From CAZAPG01 sp964486935 (GTDB lineage: Bacteria > Chloroflexota > Anaerolineae > 4572-78 > J111): a stretch of 64,000 nucleotides of DNA. The notes below the pieces were generated by a model. That model did no database searches. It saw nothing but the letters and a program-made list of their open reading frames with translations, and was not told the origin of the DNA. The stretch spans positions 1-64,000 of the forward strand of contig CAZAPG010000011.1 of the NCBI GenBank assembly GCA_964486935.1, written 5' to 3'. Position numbers and translations under genes: made by a program. Of this stretch, positions 25,524 through 34,046 are shown piece by piece. Position 1 is the first letter of the stretch; each line of letters opens with the position of its first letter.

Positions 25524-28019
25524 TTAGGGGGAAGGAATCCACGCCTGAGCGCCGGTATCAAATTTGAACAGGCCGTTGGAGCCGCCCACATACGCTGCGG
25601 CGGGATTGGCCGGGTCAATAGCCACGCTCTGCACATAATCTCGCCCGGCAATGAATTTGGGCGGCTGCACCGCCGACCATTCGTTTGAGCCAACCCGCAC
25701 CAGCAGGCCGTTGCTGGCGTAGGCCGCCGGGTCGCTGCCGGTAGCGGCATAAGCGGCGCTGTTGCCGGGCGCTACCTCAATATCGGTGATGAAAACCTCT
25801 TGCGCCCGGCCTACCGGCACAACCGTGGTAGCCCAGGTTAGCCCCCCATCCGTACTCAGGCTGATGCGGGAGCGGTCGTTGCCCACGTAGATGGTTTGGG
25901 CATTGGCCGGGTCGGTGGCTATGGCAAAAATGGCGCTGCGGGTGTCGCACTGGCAAACAACATCCTCCCAGCGCGGCTCATTGGCCGGTTTGGCAGCCTC
26001 TTCTGCCGGGTTGATATTGGTTTTGAAAAATACGGCGCTATCGGCCCCGGCGGCGTACAGGGTATAGTTGCCGCCGCTGCTGCGGCCCAGCGCCAGCGAA
26101 AAGATTGCCACTTCGATGATGCGCCCCTTGACACCCAAATTAACGGCCTCCCAGGTTCGGCCATCATCCAGGCTGCGGTAGATGCCTTTATCGCTGCCGG
26201 CAAAAACAAGGCTGCTGTTGGGGATAGGCGCAAATTCGTGAAAGCGGGGGTAGGAAATTTTACCCGACCAGCCGGTTTCGGCGCGCCACTGCCTGACGGC
26301 GTTATCATAGCCGGCATACAGAGTGATGTTGCCGCCGCCGCTGTCTCGTAAGCCAACCGCTCGCACCGTTACCCCGTCGCCCAAGTCCGCGCTAAATAAC
26401 GACCAGCCGCCGCCGGGCGCGCGTCGATAAATACCCTGGTCTTTAGCCACCGCAAATACCTGGCCGCCTGCTGCGGCAGCCACATCAAAAAACTGAAGTC
26501 CGTCGGGCAGGGGCAGCGCCGCCGGGTTTGGCGTGGGCAGCGCCGTAATTTCCGCCGGAGTTGTTGGCGAAGCCGCAACAACCGTGGCCTGCCGTGTGGC
26601 GGTTGGGGTTGGCGTCGCGGCGAGCGTTTCGGTTGGCGCCGGGGTGGGGGTAAACGTAGATGTAACGGTAAAGGTTGGCTCCGGCGTTGGCGTTGCCGTT
26701 GGCGAGGGAGTTGGTTCTATTATCGGTTCGGTTGCTATTGGTTCTGTTGACTCCTCAGCAGGCGTTGGCGTTGGTTCGGGGACGCTGGTGGGGGTGTCGG
26801 CCACAGCGGCAGCCGGGGGAGCGGTGGGGGTGGCTGTTTGAGCCGGAGCCAGACTCAGCCAGAGAATACCGGCAGCGATGACCGCCAGCGCAGCCCCGCC
26901 CAAACCAATAAACAGATTTCGTTTAGAGACCAAAGGCGAAGCGGACCCGGCGTTAGCCCCGTAGTTATACAAAACCCAGTGAACGGCCAGCGGCACTACA
27001 AAACTAAAAACCCCCTGCATTTCCCGCTCCAGCAACTGGCGCTGTTGCAGGCGCTCAAGAATCTGGTTGAGTTCTTTCTCGCCGGTTTTGAGGCCCTGCT
27101 TGCGCAGGGAGTCGCCAATGGCCTTGGGCGTTAAAAATTTTGACTGCATAGCGGTGGCGGCGCAGGCAACCAGCGTAGATTGCTCCACTTCGGATAATCC
27201 AGCCACCGCTGGTTTGAAGACCGGGCTGCTGTGGGCAAGAATGGCCGGCAGGGCGGCGTTGATGGCGGCCACATCAATTTCGGCGCGGTTGGCGGCGTTG
27301 GTTTGCTCAACCATTTGGTGGCAGATGAGTTGCGCCAGAAACGGGTGCCCCGCCGAAAGCCGGGTGATAGCCTCGATGGCTTTGTCGGTAAAAGTTAGCG
27401 GCGCGGTTTGGCCCAGCCAGGTAATCAGGTTGAGCGTTTCTGGCGGGGGTAAAAACGGCAGCCGGACGAGTTCAGCCTGTTGCGTCTGGACCAGCGCCGG
27501 CGGTAACGCCCGAAAATCTGTGGCGGTAGCCAGCACAAAGGCGGCGGATGGTTGCAGGTCAATCCAGCGTTGCAAAAAGTTGCCGGCTTCGGCAGAAACA
27601 TTCAGCCAATGGTCAACATCATCCAGCAAAAATACGAGCCGCCGGGGTTCTACCTTTTGCCGCACCTGGGGCAGAAAATTCTGAAGAAAATCAGCGGCGG
27701 CGGACTCGTTGGCCAGGGTTGGCGCTGGCAGGCCCGTCGCCTGGGCCAGCGAGTTTGCCAGAATTTGCAGCGTTTGGGTCAGGGGCAGGCTCAATTTATC
27801 GTTGAGCGTCAGCAAAAGCGGAAAATGGGTGTCGGCGGGCAGTTGGCCGGCAACCGCTTGAAGAGTAGAGGTTTTACCAAAGCGCGGCCCGCCGTAAATA
27901 ATCACCACTCGCTTTGAGCCGGATTGAATGGTTTGCAAAAGCGAGGTCAAAAATTGCGTTCGGCCAAAAAATTTGGCACTATCTACCGGATTACTAAAAT
28001 TATAGGGATTAACGCTCAT
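25524..28019 (-). CDS. membrane-anchored P-loop ATPase with C-terminal propeller
   Basis: An 831-residue protein. The N-terminal AAA/STAND-like ATPase begins with the typical NPYNFSNPVDSAKFFGR box. Walker A is GGPRFGKT at residues 43-50 and Walker B LVFLLDD at about 128-134, with a winged-helix-like region near 280-350. One membrane span at about 369-392 leads to a long Thr/Pro/Glu stalk. The ~310-residue C-terminal part has BNR/Ycf48-like repeats (VFAGSDKGIYRSLDDGRTWE, IYVGNDRSRISLSTDGGLTW). The arrangement places the ATPase inside and the propeller outside the cell, as in a transmembrane sensor. ATG 28019 is preferred over an upstream GTG. Confidence 0.82.
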   Translation of the reverse strand: MSVNPYNFSNPVDSAKFFGRTQFLTSLLQTIQSGSKRVVIIYGGPRFGKTSTLQAVAGQLPADTHFPLLLTLNDKLSLPLTQTLQILANSLAQATGLPAPTLANESAAADFLQNFLPQVRQKVEPRRLVFLLDDVDHWLNVSAEAGNFLQRWIDLQPSAAFVLATATDFRALPPALVQTQQAELVRLPFLPPPETLNLITWLGQTAPLTFTDKAIEAITRLSAGHPFLAQLICHQMVEQTNAANRAEIDVAAINAALPAILAHSSPVFKPAVAGLSEVEQSTLVACAATAMQSKFLTPKAIGDSLRKQGLKTGEKELNQILERLQQRQLLEREMQGVFSFVVPLAVHWVLYNYGANAGSASPLVSKRNLFIGLGGAALAVIAAGILWLSLAPAQTATPTAPPAAAVADTPTSVPEPTPTPAEESTEPIATEPIIEPTPSPTATPTPEPTFTVTSTFTPTPAPTETLAATPTPTATRQATVVAASPTTPAEITALPTPNPAALPLPDGLQFFDVAAAAGGQVFAVAKDQGIYRRAPGGGWSLFSADLGDGVTVRAVGLRDSGGGNITLYAGYDNAVRQWRAETGWSGKISYPRFHEFAPIPNSSLVFAGSDKGIYRSLDDGRTWEAVNLGVKGRIIEVAIFSLALGRSSGGNYTLYAAGADSAVFFKTNINPAEEAAKPANEPRWEDVVCQCDTRSAIFAIATDPANAQTIYVGNDRSRISLSTDGGLTWATTVVPVGRAQEVFITDIEVAPGNSAAYAATGSDPAAYASNGLLVRVGSNEWSAVQPPKFIAGRDYVQSVAIDPANPAAAYVGGSNGLFKFDTGAQAWIPSP

Positions 28020-28121
28020 TGGCTGATAGTTTACGGATGCGTGACACACCTTATCATCTTACCAGTAAATTTTATCGGCGCAATAAACTGAGGGGATTTT
28101 ATAAAAAGAAAGGTATTTATC

Positions 28122-28826
28122 ATGAACAAAAAAGAAGCATTGTTGTGCGCTGCTTTAGCGCAATCGGCTTATAGCAACCGTTGCACCGAGGCCGACTTTT
28201 GCCTGACCGCGACCTTTGAGAACAAAGGCACCGATACGCAGGGCCTGTTTGGCGAGGTTTATGGGAACACCTTTGCGGTGGCCTTCAGAGGGTCAGAAGA
28301 AACCGGCCTGGCCGACTGGCTGACCGACGCCAAATTTATCCCGCGCCCTTTTCCCTTTGGCGCGGGCAAAAGCGAAGGCGCAACCGTGCATCAGGGCTTT
28401 ATTGAAGCCTACCAATCGGTGCGAGAGGCGGTGCTGGACGCGGTTAAAAAATCGCAGCATCAGCGGGTTATCACCGTTGGCCACAGCCTGGGCGGCGCTT
28501 TGGCCGTGCTGTGCGCTCTGGATATTCAGTGCAATGTGCCGGGCAAAATGGCCTATTGCTACACTTTTGGCGCACCCAAGGTGGGCAACGATAAATTTGT
28601 GGCTGCTTTTGAGCAGCAGGTTCCCCGCGCTTTCAGATTTGTTAATGGGGCCGATGTGGTTCCTGCGCTGCCGCCTGGCGCGTACCAGCACGCCGGACAA
28701 ATTTTTCAGCTTGGCAAACAGGCCGAAACCGGCTACAGCCTGACCGAGATTGTATCCAGGCTGGTTGACAAAATGGAAGACCACCTGCCGCACAACTACA
28801 TCAAATCGCTGCGCGAGTGGGTGTAA
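28122..28826 (+). CDS. class 3 lipase-family hydrolase
   Basis: A 234-residue alpha/beta hydrolase of the fungal lipase (class 3) family. The nucleophile elbow is GHSLGG with Ser122. The Asp is in NGADVVPALPP near residue 182, and the likely His is in DHLPHNY near 226. RGSEE near residues 56-60 belongs to the oxyanion region. There is no signal peptide, so it may be cytoplasmic. AGAAAGG precedes the ATG. Its stop is one base from that of the convergent DUF5685 gene. Confidence 0.9.
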   Translation: MNKKEALLCAALAQSAYSNRCTEADFCLTATFENKGTDTQGLFGEVYGNTFAVAFRGSEETGLADWLTDAKFIPRPFPFGAGKSEGATVHQGFIEAYQSVREAVLDAVKKSQHQRVITVGHSLGGALAVLCALDIQCNVPGKMAYCYTFGAPKVGNDKFVAAFEQQVPRAFRFVNGADVVPALPPGAYQHAGQIFQLGKQAETGYSLTEIVSRLVDKMEDHLPHNYIKSLREWV

Positions 28827-28827
28827 T

Positions 28828-29982
28828 TTAGTTGCCGCAATCGCAGGGGCCGCAGTCGCAACCGCCCTCGCCGCAGCCGCAACAGCAATTGTTATCGCCA
28901 TTGCAACAGCCGCACCCAGCCGAGTCGCCCCCGCCACAGCAACTACAGCCGCCGGAATCGCCGCAGCCACAGGTGTGGTTATCTGAGTGGCCGCTATCGC
29001 CACAGGGGGCGCAACAGTAGCAGCAATCGCAGCAGGCGGCGTCGTAACCGGCGCCCTGGTACGAGTTGCCGCTACCTGCCCCCCGGCGGCGTTTTTTCTG
29101 GCCCGGCGAGACTGCGCAGACTCCTGCCGCGCCGGCCAGGGTTTGCCGGCCTGTTTGGGCCAGTTGTTGAATAAGCAGCCTGCGGGCCAATTGGGGCTGG
29201 GGCAGGGCCAGCCGGTTGAATTGATGCGTTAACTCGGCGTGAGCCTGTTGAAAAATTTGGCTGGCCTGCGCCTGGATTTCGTCCGGGGTAAAACAGCGGG
29301 CCAGCGCGTTGAATTTTTTATTGGCGACATCCGCGGCGTAGTCGCGGTAGCTATCGAGCAGGTACATAATGCGGCCAAACATTTGGCCCATCCGGTACAG
29401 CGGGCCGGCATTTTGGGGGCAACCGGCAATCACCGCGGTGTGTTGAAAGGCCGCGCCCACGGCCAGCTCGGTGGGGCGGGCGAAGAAAAAGAAATCGCGG
29501 CGGGGTTGCAGTTCAATTTCAAGCTGGCGGCCGGTTTGCGCCTCGATGGGCTGCGTAGAGAAATTTAGCCCGGCAGCGACACGTCGCGCAGCAGTTGCCC
29601 ATCGCGCCGGCCAGCGGGTCAACCGGCGCGGAAAATAGCGCAGCCAGCTATCGCCATCGGCCACGTGGTCCTGAAGTTTGGTCGCAGCCATCAACACAGC
29701 CATCGAGGCGGCGTACTGAACGGTGGGGGTGCTGCCAACCACCTGCGCTCGCTGAAAACCTTGCCCCCGAATGGCGCATAAATGGCCGGTTCGACTCATT
29801 GGCTGTGGCAATTGGGCTTCGCACAATACCGATAGCAGGGCGGCGTCGTAGTTGGTGGCTAACCGGGAGAACTGCCCAAAGTTATCTCGCAGGGCCAGGC
29901 ACAGGCCGCACACGTGGCTCACCCACTCCTGCCGCTCGGCGAGGCTCATATTGCAGCCACATCCCTTGATGACGCCAAACAT
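28828..29982 (-). CDS. DUF5685-family protein with Cys-rich tail
   Basis: A 384-residue protein. The start was placed at 29982, where AGAGG lies 9 nt upstream. It begins MFGVIKGCGCNMSLAERQEW and has an HVCGLCLALRDNFG motif near residue 27, as in DUF5685. The central ~250 residues are helical. The last ~80 residues are extraordinary. After a KKRRR patch they consist almost only of Cys, Gly, Asp, Asn and Ser, with about 23 cysteines in runs such as CCDCCYCC and CCCGCG. Metal binding is the simplest reading. The function is unknown. Confidence 0.8.
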   Translation of the reverse strand: MFGVIKGCGCNMSLAERQEWVSHVCGLCLALRDNFGQFSRLATNYDAALLSVLCEAQLPQPMSRTGHLCAIRGQGFQRAQVVGSTPTVQYAASMAVLMAATKLQDHVADGDSWLRYFPRRLTRWPARWATAARRVAAGLNFSTQPIEAQTGRQLEIELQPRRDFFFFARPTELAVGAAFQHTAVIAGCPQNAGPLYRMGQMFGRIMYLLDSYRDYAADVANKKFNALARCFTPDEIQAQASQIFQQAHAELTHQFNRLALPQPQLARRLLIQQLAQTGRQTLAGAAGVCAVSPGQKKRRRGAGSGNSYQGAGYDAACCDCCYCCAPCGDSGHSDNHTCGCGDSGGCSCCGGGDSAGCGCCNGDNNCCCGCGEGGCDCGPCDCGN

Positions 29983-30025
29983 ATTTTGCCTCTGGTTAAC
30001 TGATTCCCTATTGCCGGGGCGGGGG

Positions 30026-31132
30026 TTATCGACCTCGCCACCAATCTTTGCGAACGCGCGGGTCCATAAAGCGGCCGGTATCGCGCACGGCCACCTGAAT
30101 CTCGTTGCTGCGAGCGCGGCCAAACGCCTGGCGGGCGCGTAGGGCCGGAAGCTGGCGACGCCCGGCGGCATTCATTTGGGCGTACAGGGTCATCAGGTTG
30201 GGTTCCACGCAAACGCCATCGATGTGCAGGGTGTAGCCGCTAACCACACTATCTTCGCCGGTGTATTTGAGGGTGATGCGTTCGTGGTCGGCATAGAGGA
30301 CCAGCACGGCGTAGCCCTGGCCAATCTCGTAACCGGCGTTAGGCACGTGGATGGTTTCGCCGGGATCTACCTTGAAGCCGGCCACTGTTACCTGAAAGTC
30401 GGTGATGGGGCCGCCGCGAGCGTTACTGCCCCAATCCCAGTGATTGGCGCGGTAGACGTTGCTAATAGCCGGGGTACGGGTGTCGGCAAAGAGGGTGGCC
30501 AATTGAGGGGCGCGGGAGTCGGTGGGGCCGGACATGTCGATTAAATTTTGGGCGGCCTCAACGCGATTGTACCCTCGCAAGGCAAAATTGATATCGCCGT
30601 GCTGGGCGGCGGGGCGGTCGGTGGGCGAGCCGACAATGGGCAGCGTGCCGTAACTTTGGCCGGGAATCGGCGCGCAGGGGTCGATGCTGCGTGGGGGCGG
30701 CTGGGGAGGCGGGGTGGGAGAGGGGGTTGGGGCCGGTGGTGGCGGCGTTGTCGGCGTGGTGGGGGCGGGCGGCGGCTGGGGCGGCGCGGGTTGCGGGGGC
30801 GCGGGTGGAGGCGTCGCTGCGCCGCTTTCGGTGAGCGAGGGGACGACCAGCACCTGCCCCACCCAAATGCGGCCAGGGTCGGTTAGATTGTTGGCTTTTT
30901 GCAGCAGAGGGTATTTGTGCGGGTCGCCATAAACCTGGCGGGCAATGCGCGAGAGGGTGTCGCCCCGCTGAACGGTGTAGGTTGTCATCACTCGCTCCGG
31001 CTGGCCGCCGGCGTAGGTGGTGAGTAGTTCGGCCAGTACCGTTTCCAGAGAGCGGCCCTCTTGTTGGGCGCGCTGCCGGGCAGCCTGGTAGGTAGGGTCG
31101 TCTAAATCAAAGGCAAAGTTTCGTAGGGTCAT
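30026..31132 (-). CDS. LysM-domain protein without signal peptide
   Basis: A 368-residue protein with GAGGAG upstream of the ATG. The N-terminal ~45 residues form a small helical segment. A single LysM domain follows at about residues 50-98 (TYTVQRGDTLSRIARQVYG...GQVLVVP), then a Pro/Thr-rich linker at 103-150, then a C-terminal ~210-residue domain of unrecognised type. No export signal is visible, which is unusual for a peptidoglycan-binding LysM. LysM proteins without signals are known in phage-tail and contractile-injection structures, but no such genes are nearby. Confidence 0.8.
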   Translation of the reverse strand: MTLRNFAFDLDDPTYQAARQRAQQEGRSLETVLAELLTTYAGGQPERVMTTYTVQRGDTLSRIARQVYGDPHKYPLLQKANNLTDPGRIWVGQVLVVPSLTESGAATPPPAPPQPAPPQPPPAPTTPTTPPPPAPTPSPTPPPQPPPRSIDPCAPIPGQSYGTLPIVGSPTDRPAAQHGDINFALRGYNRVEAAQNLIDMSGPTDSRAPQLATLFADTRTPAISNVYRANHWDWGSNARGGPITDFQVTVAGFKVDPGETIHVPNAGYEIGQGYAVLVLYADHERITLKYTGEDSVVSGYTLHIDGVCVEPNLMTLYAQMNAAGRRQLPALRARQAFGRARSNEIQVAVRDTGRFMDPRVRKDWWRGR

Positions 31133-31159
31133 AGTGGCTCCTCAGAAAGTAAAGTTGGT

Positions 31160-31195
31160 GGAGTGTCAAAGCACACTTTGACGCTCCGGGTTTTT
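31160..31195 (+). terminator. hairpin followed by T-run
   Basis: A 12-bp stem with one wobble (31160-31171 with 31176-31187, loop CACA) is followed by GGGTTTTT. On the plus strand this is a textbook intrinsic terminator shape, but no plus-strand gene precedes it. On the minus strand it lies in the leader of the LysM gene, 27 bp from its start, where it may act as an operator or mRNA structure. Confidence 0.4.
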
Positions 31196-31286
31196 ATCAC
31201 CTGTGCTCTGTGGGTATTGTTGCCGCCGCAGGCGGGGAACTGTCGCACCAATGCTTGATTATACCATTGATTCTTTTTTGCAAGAA

Positions 31287-31326
31287 TTGACGCCTGAGCG
31301 TTTTTTTGATACATTTAGCTGGCTAA
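31287..31326 (+). promoter_or_regulatory. marR promoter with overlapping MarR box
   Basis: TTGACG (31287-31292), a 17-bp spacer and TACATT (31310-31315) form the promoter. The perfect dyad TTAGC-TG-GCTAA at 31315-31326 begins on the last base of the -10 and covers the start point. MarR binding there would block transcription, indicating autorepression. Confidence 0.6.
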
Positions 31327-31361
31327 TTAAAAATTGATATTGGGGCAAGGAAAATTTAACG

Positions 31362-31796
31362 ATGGCTGAAATGGCAATCTCTGAAAGTATTGGTTATTTA
31401 ATTGCCCAAACCTGTAAATCGCACCGCAGCCTGGCCGAAAAGTTGCTGATTGATGTGGGGCTGCACGTGGGCCAGGAAATGATTTTGTGCCAATTGTGGC
31501 GCGAGAATGGGCTGACTCAATCTGAACTGGCCGAGCAACTTTGTGTTCAACCGGCCACTGTAACCAAAATGCTCAACCGCATGATGGATAGTGGCTTGAT
31601 TGAGCGCCAAAAAGATGCGTATGACCAGCGAATCTCACGGGTGTACCTGACCGAACAAGGCCATACTCTGCAAAAAAAGGTAGAAGACGTTTGGGAGCAA
31701 TTAGAGCAATACACCATTGCCTCCTTTAGCCTGGAAGAGAAGGTTTTGTTGCGACGCCTGTTAATGCAGGTGCGCGAAAACCTGAACCGGCATTAG
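31362..31796 (+). CDS. MarR-family transcriptional regulator
   Basis: A 144-residue winged-helix regulator. The recognition region is LTQSELAEQLCVQPATVTKML near residues 51-71. The wing contains the MarR-typical ERQKDAYDQRISRVYLTEQG, near the DxR signature position. It heads a cluster of a small membrane protein, oxidoreductases and an MFS exporter. Its own promoter and the region upstream of the next gene share the TTAGC-NN-GCTAA motif, so it likely represses itself and the cluster until a ligand or oxidant is present. Confidence 0.93.
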   Translation: MAEMAISESIGYLIAQTCKSHRSLAEKLLIDVGLHVGQEMILCQLWRENGLTQSELAEQLCVQPATVTKMLNRMMDSGLIERQKDAYDQRISRVYLTEQGHTLQKKVEDVWEQLEQYTIASFSLEEKVLLRRLLMQVRENLNRH

Positions 31797-31870
31797 ACCT
31801 GCTCTTTGGTACAGGTCATAGCTGGTCAATTGAATGATGTAGAGTTTCTGTTGAGGTGTTATACTAATAT

Positions 31871-31960
31871 TTAGCTGGCAAATTAATTTGTCGCAAGTGT
31901 CCGGGCCGGATGTTATTTGAGAATCTGGCTAATTTTTTACCAGAATAGTTAGCCGTCTAA
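31871..31960 (+). promoter_or_regulatory. further MarR-box-like sites before DUF6069 gene
   Basis: Three variants of the marR-promoter dyad lie in the 197-bp gap after marR: TTAGC-TG-GCAAA at 31871-31882, a half site GCTAA at 31928-31932, and TTAGC-CG-TCTAA at 31949-31960. Their recurrence in both upstream regions and nowhere obvious in between supports a regulon motif. A clear -35/-10 pair was not identified. Confidence 0.5.
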
Positions 31961-31993
31961 TTAAAATCAAGCTTAAATTATTGGAGGAAAAAA

Positions 31994-32443
31994 ATGTCTA
32001 CTTTAACAAATGCAAGTTCTACAGCTCGTGGTAGCGTGGCTCCTATCAGTAAATTGTGGTGGGTTGGATTGGTTGCGGCCGCAGCGGCGGTCCTGGTTAA
32101 TCTGGCTGTTTTTGCTCTGGGCAATTTGTTTGGCCTTAACTGGGTGATTTCGGCCGGACCCGGCTCAACCGAGTTGATGCCATTGCCGGTGATAGCCGTA
32201 ATTCTGGCGACAGTGGCGCCGATTATCGGCGCAGCGATAGTTTTTGCCTTGCTGGGCAAATTTGCGCCACGGCCCATTTTGGTATTCTGGATTATCTCGA
32301 TTGCGTTTCTACTGGTATCATTCATTCCGGTTATCAGTTTGCCGGTTGCTGTGCCGTTAGCAACCCGCTTTGGCCTGAGTATGATGCATATTGTGGCTGG
32401 GGCAGTTGCTGTTGGCCTGTTGACAAAATTAGGCCGGGATTAG
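31994..32443 (+). CDS. DUF6069-family membrane protein
   Basis: A 149-residue protein with four predicted membrane spans (near residues 22-44, 63-88, 92-112 and 120-142) and short polar ends, matching the size and style of DUF6069. GGAGG lies 8 nt before the ATG. Members are often found beside MarR or TetR regulators and have no known function. It appears to be the first regulated gene of the MarR cluster. Confidence 0.75.
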   Translation: MSTLTNASSTARGSVAPISKLWWVGLVAAAAAVLVNLAVFALGNLFGLNWVISAGPGSTELMPLPVIAVILATVAPIIGAAIVFALLGKFAPRPILVFWIISIAFLLVSFIPVISLPVAVPLATRFGLSMMHIVAGAVAVGLLTKLGRD

Positions 32444-32465
32444 TCGTCAACAACAGGAGATACTT

Positions 32466-32801
32466 ATGACGGTTCGAGGCGCGAGGGATAAAATTGAGCA
32501 GCAAGTATTAAATTGGGATGGCGTTACGGCGCATCCCCACCGTTTTGGCGGCGCTGAATATCGGCTGGGCCGCCGGGAAATTGGACACATCCACGGAGAT
32601 TATCTGGTAGATATCCCGTTTCCCAGCACAGTGCGTAATGCAGTTATCGAGGCTGGAGAGGCTCAACCGCACCATGTTTTGCCCGATAGTGGCTGGGTCA
32701 GCTTTTATATTCGGGAACCGGGCGATGTTGACCGGGCAATTGAGTTGTTAAAACGGTCATTCGACCTGGCCTCGAGGCAGCGTATTAAAAAATCAACATA
32801 G
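32466..32801 (+). CDS. luciferase-family (DUF5519) small protein
   Basis: A 111-residue soluble protein with the conserved pattern GGAEYRLGRREIGHIHGDYLVDIPFP near residues 28-53, and HHVLPDSGWVSFYIR near 68-82. This matches the luciferase/DUF5519 family. The name comes from distant similarity to part of a fungal luciferase, and no light reaction is implied. It starts 22 bp after the DUF6069 gene and probably shares its transcript. Confidence 0.75.
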   Translation: MTVRGARDKIEQQVLNWDGVTAHPHRFGGAEYRLGRREIGHIHGDYLVDIPFPSTVRNAVIEAGEAQPHHVLPDSGWVSFYIREPGDVDRAIELLKRSFDLASRQRIKKST

Positions 32802-32995
32802 TTTGGATTTATGTTGTCAAAGAATTATGGGACGTAGGTTATGCGGGTTATTCTGCCCAATCCGCGCCATCTGCGTCCCATTTGAATTATCAGCTACTTC
32901 AGACCTCAAAGGTTTCAAAAATCTTTGAGGTCTTCATTGGGGCAGAAACAACCTGTTTCTTAGAAGCCGGATTCAACCAAAATAAGGAGTCAACC
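32802..32995. other. intergenic region with two palindromic repeats
   Basis: This 194-bp gap holds ATGGGACG (32827-32834) paired with CGTCCCAT (32874-32881), a class of CGCAGAT/GCGTCC intergenic repeat. Next to it lies the 33-bp AGACCTCAAAG palindrome listed separately. The ribosome site AAGGAG follows before the aldo/keto reductase ATG. Confidence 0.5.
32901..32933. repeat. 33-bp AGACCTCAAAG palindromic repeat, copy 1
   Basis: AGACCTCAAA (32901-32910) and TTTGAGGTCT (32924-32933) are perfect inverted arms. The same 33-bp unit recurs at 63941-63973 with 29 of 33 positions identical. Here it is intergenic within the MarR cluster. Confidence 0.8.
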
Positions 32996-34027
32996 ATGCG
33001 ATACAAACTTTTAGGCAAAAGCGGCTTGCGCGTATCGGAGCTGGCGCTGGGCAGCATGACCTTTGGCGAAGAGTGGGGCTGGGGCGCATCGAAAGAGGAG
33101 TGCCGGAAAATTTTCAGTGCCTACGCCGAGGCCGGCGGCAACTTTATCGACACGGCCAACCGCTACACCGAAGGCACCGCCGAAAAATTTGTGGGCGAAT
33201 TCATTGCCGCCGACCGCGCCCATTTTGTGCTGTCAACCAAGTACACCCTCTTTATGCGCCGCAATGACCCCAACTTTAGCGGCAACCATCGTAAAAATAT
33301 GGTCCAGTCGCTGGAGGCCAGCCTGAAACGGCTCAACACCGATTACATTGACCTGTATTGGGTTCACGCCTGGGATTTTATGACCCCCGTGGAAGAGGTG
33401 ATGCGCGGCCTGGACGACCTGGTACGGGCCGGCAAAATTCTTTACATTGGTATTTCCGACACGCCGGCCTGGGTTGTGGCGCGGGCCAACACCCTGGCCG
33501 AGTTGCGCGGCTGGTCGCAATTTGTGGGTTTGCAATTTCGTTACAGCCTGCTCAATCGCTCGCCAGAGCGGGAATTGCTGCCGATGGCCCGCGCCCTGGA
33601 TATTGGCGTTACGGCCTGGGGCGTGCTGGGGTCGGGCATTTTGACAGGTAAGTATAATAAAAAAGATGCGTCGAGCGAGGGGCGAGCCGCTCTGTGGGGC
33701 GCAGTCAACCAGGAAAATTTAACTGTTGCCGAAGCCGTGGTCAACATTGCCAACGAGATTGGCTGCACGCCTTCGCAGGTAGCCCTCAACTGGGTGCGGC
33801 AGCAGCCGGGCGTTGTCATTCCGCTGTTGGGGGCCAGAAAAGAGGCTCAGGTAAAGGACAATTTGGGCAGTGTGAACTACTCGCTCACCGCCGAGCAGAT
33901 AGCCGCGCTCAATAAAGTCAGCCAGATTGAGCTGGGTTTTCCGCACGATTTTTTGGCCTCTGATGAAGTTAAAAATCTGGTGTATGGCGGCGCCTTTGAT
34001 AAAATAGACAACCACCGCCGCCGCTAG
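32996..34027 (+). CDS. aldo/keto reductase
   Basis: A 343-residue NADPH-dependent (beta/alpha)8 oxidoreductase. The start at 32996 follows AAGGAG, and the protein begins MRYKLLGKSGLRVSELALG, a classic family start. The catalytic Asp/Tyr region is FIDTANRYTEGTAEKFVGE, Lys lies in LSTKY, and His in YWVHAWD. The cofactor loop is VIPLLGARKEAQVKDNL. It is similar to the general AKR stress reductases and shares an operon with the LLM oxidoreductase 19 bp downstream. The substrate is unknown, but detoxification of carbonyls fits MarR control. Confidence 0.93.
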   Translation: MRYKLLGKSGLRVSELALGSMTFGEEWGWGASKEECRKIFSAYAEAGGNFIDTANRYTEGTAEKFVGEFIAADRAHFVLSTKYTLFMRRNDPNFSGNHRKNMVQSLEASLKRLNTDYIDLYWVHAWDFMTPVEEVMRGLDDLVRAGKILYIGISDTPAWVVARANTLAELRGWSQFVGLQFRYSLLNRSPERELLPMARALDIGVTAWGVLGSGILTGKYNKKDASSEGRAALWGAVNQENLTVAEAVVNIANEIGCTPSQVALNWVRQQPGVVIPLLGARKEAQVKDNLGSVNYSLTAEQIAALNKVSQIELGFPHDFLASDEVKNLVYGGAFDKIDNHRRR

Positions 34028-34046
34028 TACAGAAAGGAAGGTATTA

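Noticed and set aside
29595..30142. Plus-strand open frames opposite the DUF5685 start region
   Set aside because: They are antisense shadows of the DUF5685 and LysM genes, with no start signals.
31160..31195. Small RNA gene ending in the 31160 hairpin
   Set aside because: The hairpin and T-run look like a terminator, but no plus-strand promoter or conserved upstream RNA could be seen before it.
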